Part shown: positions 42,201 through 45,200 of the stretch, in pieces
How positions within the stretch are numbered: position 1 is the stretch's first letter
Layout of the letters: the number at the start of each line of letters is the position of its first letter
Origin: Incurvaria masculella
Taxonomy: Eukaryota > Arthropoda > Insecta > Lepidoptera > Incurvariidae
DNA length: 64,000 nt
NCBI GenBank assembly: GCA_946894095.1
Contig: OX335646.2
Span: 18,842,077 to 18,906,076, forward strand
Reading direction: 5' to 3'
Position numbers and translations under genes: made by a program
The notes under the pieces: generated by a model
Told to the model about the DNA's origin: nothing
What the model saw: the letters and a program-made list of their open reading frames with translations, nothing else
The model's database searches: none

Positions 42201-45200
42201 GTCAGAACATTACTACTCGACACAATCGAGATGTCGCTCGGCTATTTTTCTTAAATTTTCTGCTATGGTAATTTGTGATTTTGTATCTGTAACACATCAC
42301 AAATTACACAAAATGTAAATTAGTAAAATGTAAATTTGTTGATGTATGCAGACTTTTAATGTTACAAGGAATTAAAATGAATTACATATACATTGGCAAA
42401 CGCTTTTGGTAACTTTTACGTACGTTGATGTTGAAAAATTTTCCATCAAAGCTTCTTGCCAATTCTTCTTCGCTATTTGTTGAACTGGAAAATGATAAAA
42501 TGTGACAAATCCGACTACAGTGTACTTGCATGTAGATGATGAATAAATGATTCGGTTTTTTTTTCAACGTTTTATGCAGATGTTTTAAGCAGTAGGTGAA
42601 TACGATGAAGATTTGTTGCATAATAAAACATCATTTAAATTTATCGTATTCTTCATTAGCGAGATTGATTTTTTGTTTTTAAGCATATAATATGATGATA
42701 ACCTAAACCTACGTTTATCATTGTTAGTATCAATCCTTTTCTAAGTAACTTTGATACTTTTTTTGCCACTTGTGATTATTTTATTTCAGGGCCAAGGTTT
42801 GAAAGGTCAAAAGGTTAACGCTACTTCACCAAACAAAAGACAAAATAGCAACTTCATGAATGTTTTTTTTTTTGCTTTTTTTTATGTGACTGTGATGGAT
42901 GGCTAACACCACAAGTTCTGTCATGGTATTAGCCCAACACACCACATGGGAACTAGGTGCCATGCCAGGACCTTCCTTATACTGCACGGCTACATTGAAC
43001 TGGATGGAAAACACGGACATTTCATTGCCGCTTCGACCATCGTTCATCCAATGCGATGTTACCAACCCGGTCGGGATTAACCCTACCACCTAGTAAGTAA
43101 GGAAGGGGACCTACAGTTTAACGTGGAATCCGAACCACGGCCAGCCTCTCTCAACGGTCGAATGGTCACCCATCCAAGACCAGACCGGACCCAGCGTTGC
43201 TTAACTTCGGAGAACGATCGCCGAAGTGTCGCGCCACTGGGCCATTGAGGCTGCTACATGCTTGCTACACTTAGCAAATTGTTTTTGCCTCTTTATTCGA
43301 AAGATTTTTGAATGCGATCCTTCCAAGTTAAAGTAAAATGTGTCATCTGAAAAATAACAATTGAATCCACTAATCGAAATGTATTATCTTCAAAGCACTT
43401 TTAGACTCATAGCAAAATAATGCATATGGCTTGTATACCGCTGTATTATGCAACGCACTGCAAATAGTAACTTATTTTAAAAATATATAAATTTAAAACT
43501 ATTGAAACATAGTTAGGAAAATGTTTTCATACATATTTAGTCAAAAAAATTCATTGTTTGTTAACGTTGTTAGTAAGAAAAAAAAATGTTTTCATGGCTC
43601 GCATTAATATCGTGGGATAGTACCCACATCCTCACCCTGCCACCGGACAAGCGGAGGCGGTCTATTCCAAGTTTACGATCAGATAACTTTCAGATGAGTT
43701 TTTCAATGAATTTTAAATGTCGCAAGCCGCCGACGACGTCTCTGTAGCTGGTATCCTCTAAGCGAAGTGCTTCAAAAGATTTGCACGTTTGAGGAAAAAG
43801 TACTCTGCGTAGTATGAGCAGTAAGCGATTTTAGACTAAATACAATTTTGGTAAACCAAGTGATTTACAGTATAATAGTATTTTTAAAAAGTCATATGCT
43901 TGATTTGATATCACTTTGTTATTTTATAATTGCAGTCAATGATGAATAAAATATTTACAGAAACTTTCAAGTGGGTACTTACAAAAACTTACAGGTGTTA
44001 TGATTTTAAAAATAATCCTGTGCAGATAACCAGGAAACCGGTTAATTTTAAATACAGATAATATATATATAAATAATAACAATAACGAACAAAATTGAAC
44101 TGTTTCAGTCTTGTTTTATATACTGTTGCTGAGCTACTCGAGAGTACAATCGGCACGAGTTTTATGAATCGAGTAAATGCACAATATGTGTTTCTGAGGC
44201 AGAGGATAGGATTGTGACGGAAAAGAGCAGTCAAGGAGTATCGCTGTGTCGTCGCATTATGCAGCAGTCCGCTAAACTTGTCCCGTGCATTAACTACGAA
44301 ATAATAAGCAATTTAAATCGGCGACAAGAAGCAAAGTTTATCGTCTAGTTCGAGCGAGATTAACGCCAGCCGCCTCGTCGCCGCGCCGCCGCCGCCGCCG
44401 CCGCTGTGCCCGCACCGGCCCGCAGGCATCTTGCGGCAGGCGATACTACGGGCGGAGCGGTGGGCGACTAGCCAAGCTGCAAGAGGCTGTACAGTTCTAG
44501 GGCGATGTCTAGGGTCTAAAGCACTTGCCTTAAATGCGATAGATCTGGGTTCAAATCCTTGCCCCGATCATGATTGTAGCTAGCTCGTAGCCTAGTGGCG
44601 CGGGGACTGGCCTAGCCTACCAGAGGCCTGGGCTCAATACCGACATGCACCACTGTCTTTCTCTTTCCGAGTTCGATAAGTGCATTTCGTCACGAATGCG
44701 AGCTGCTGCATGGTCTGGAACCCACGTAAAACTGTAGGTCCCCTTCCCCTAATAGGTGGTAGGGTTTAGCCCGCCCGGGTTGATACCACCACATTGGATG
44801 GAACTATGGTTGAAGCGGTATTGAAAAATTGGCCGTGTTTTCCATCCAGTTTAATAAAGCCGTGCTCATAAAGCTAAGTTACTGCATGGCACTTCATGAT
44901 GATTTTTAGATAAGTCCATTTTATAATAAACTTGTGAGCCCGCCGCTCTCGTATGGGTCCGAAGCATCAGGACCGTCTGTATCTCGCCAGCGGCGTTGTC
45001 CGCCCCCACAGCGCCGCGCCGAGCGTCTCTGCATACGTAATTGCGTTTATCGCATCGGCGGCAACGGAGGCAGTAGCAAAATTAAAACTTTCAATAAAAC
45101 TTAGCTCTCGCTAATGCAACTTTGATGCTTTCTTTGACGTGCGTCGCTCAGAAGCGCGGGTGACGCAGTGATGGGAGCCAAGGAGGTGAAATATGTTCGT

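Noticed and set aside
43140..43251. 5S rRNA-like sequence considered as a 5S gene
   Set aside because: Diverged, lacks a terminator and is followed by the SINE body in both copies.
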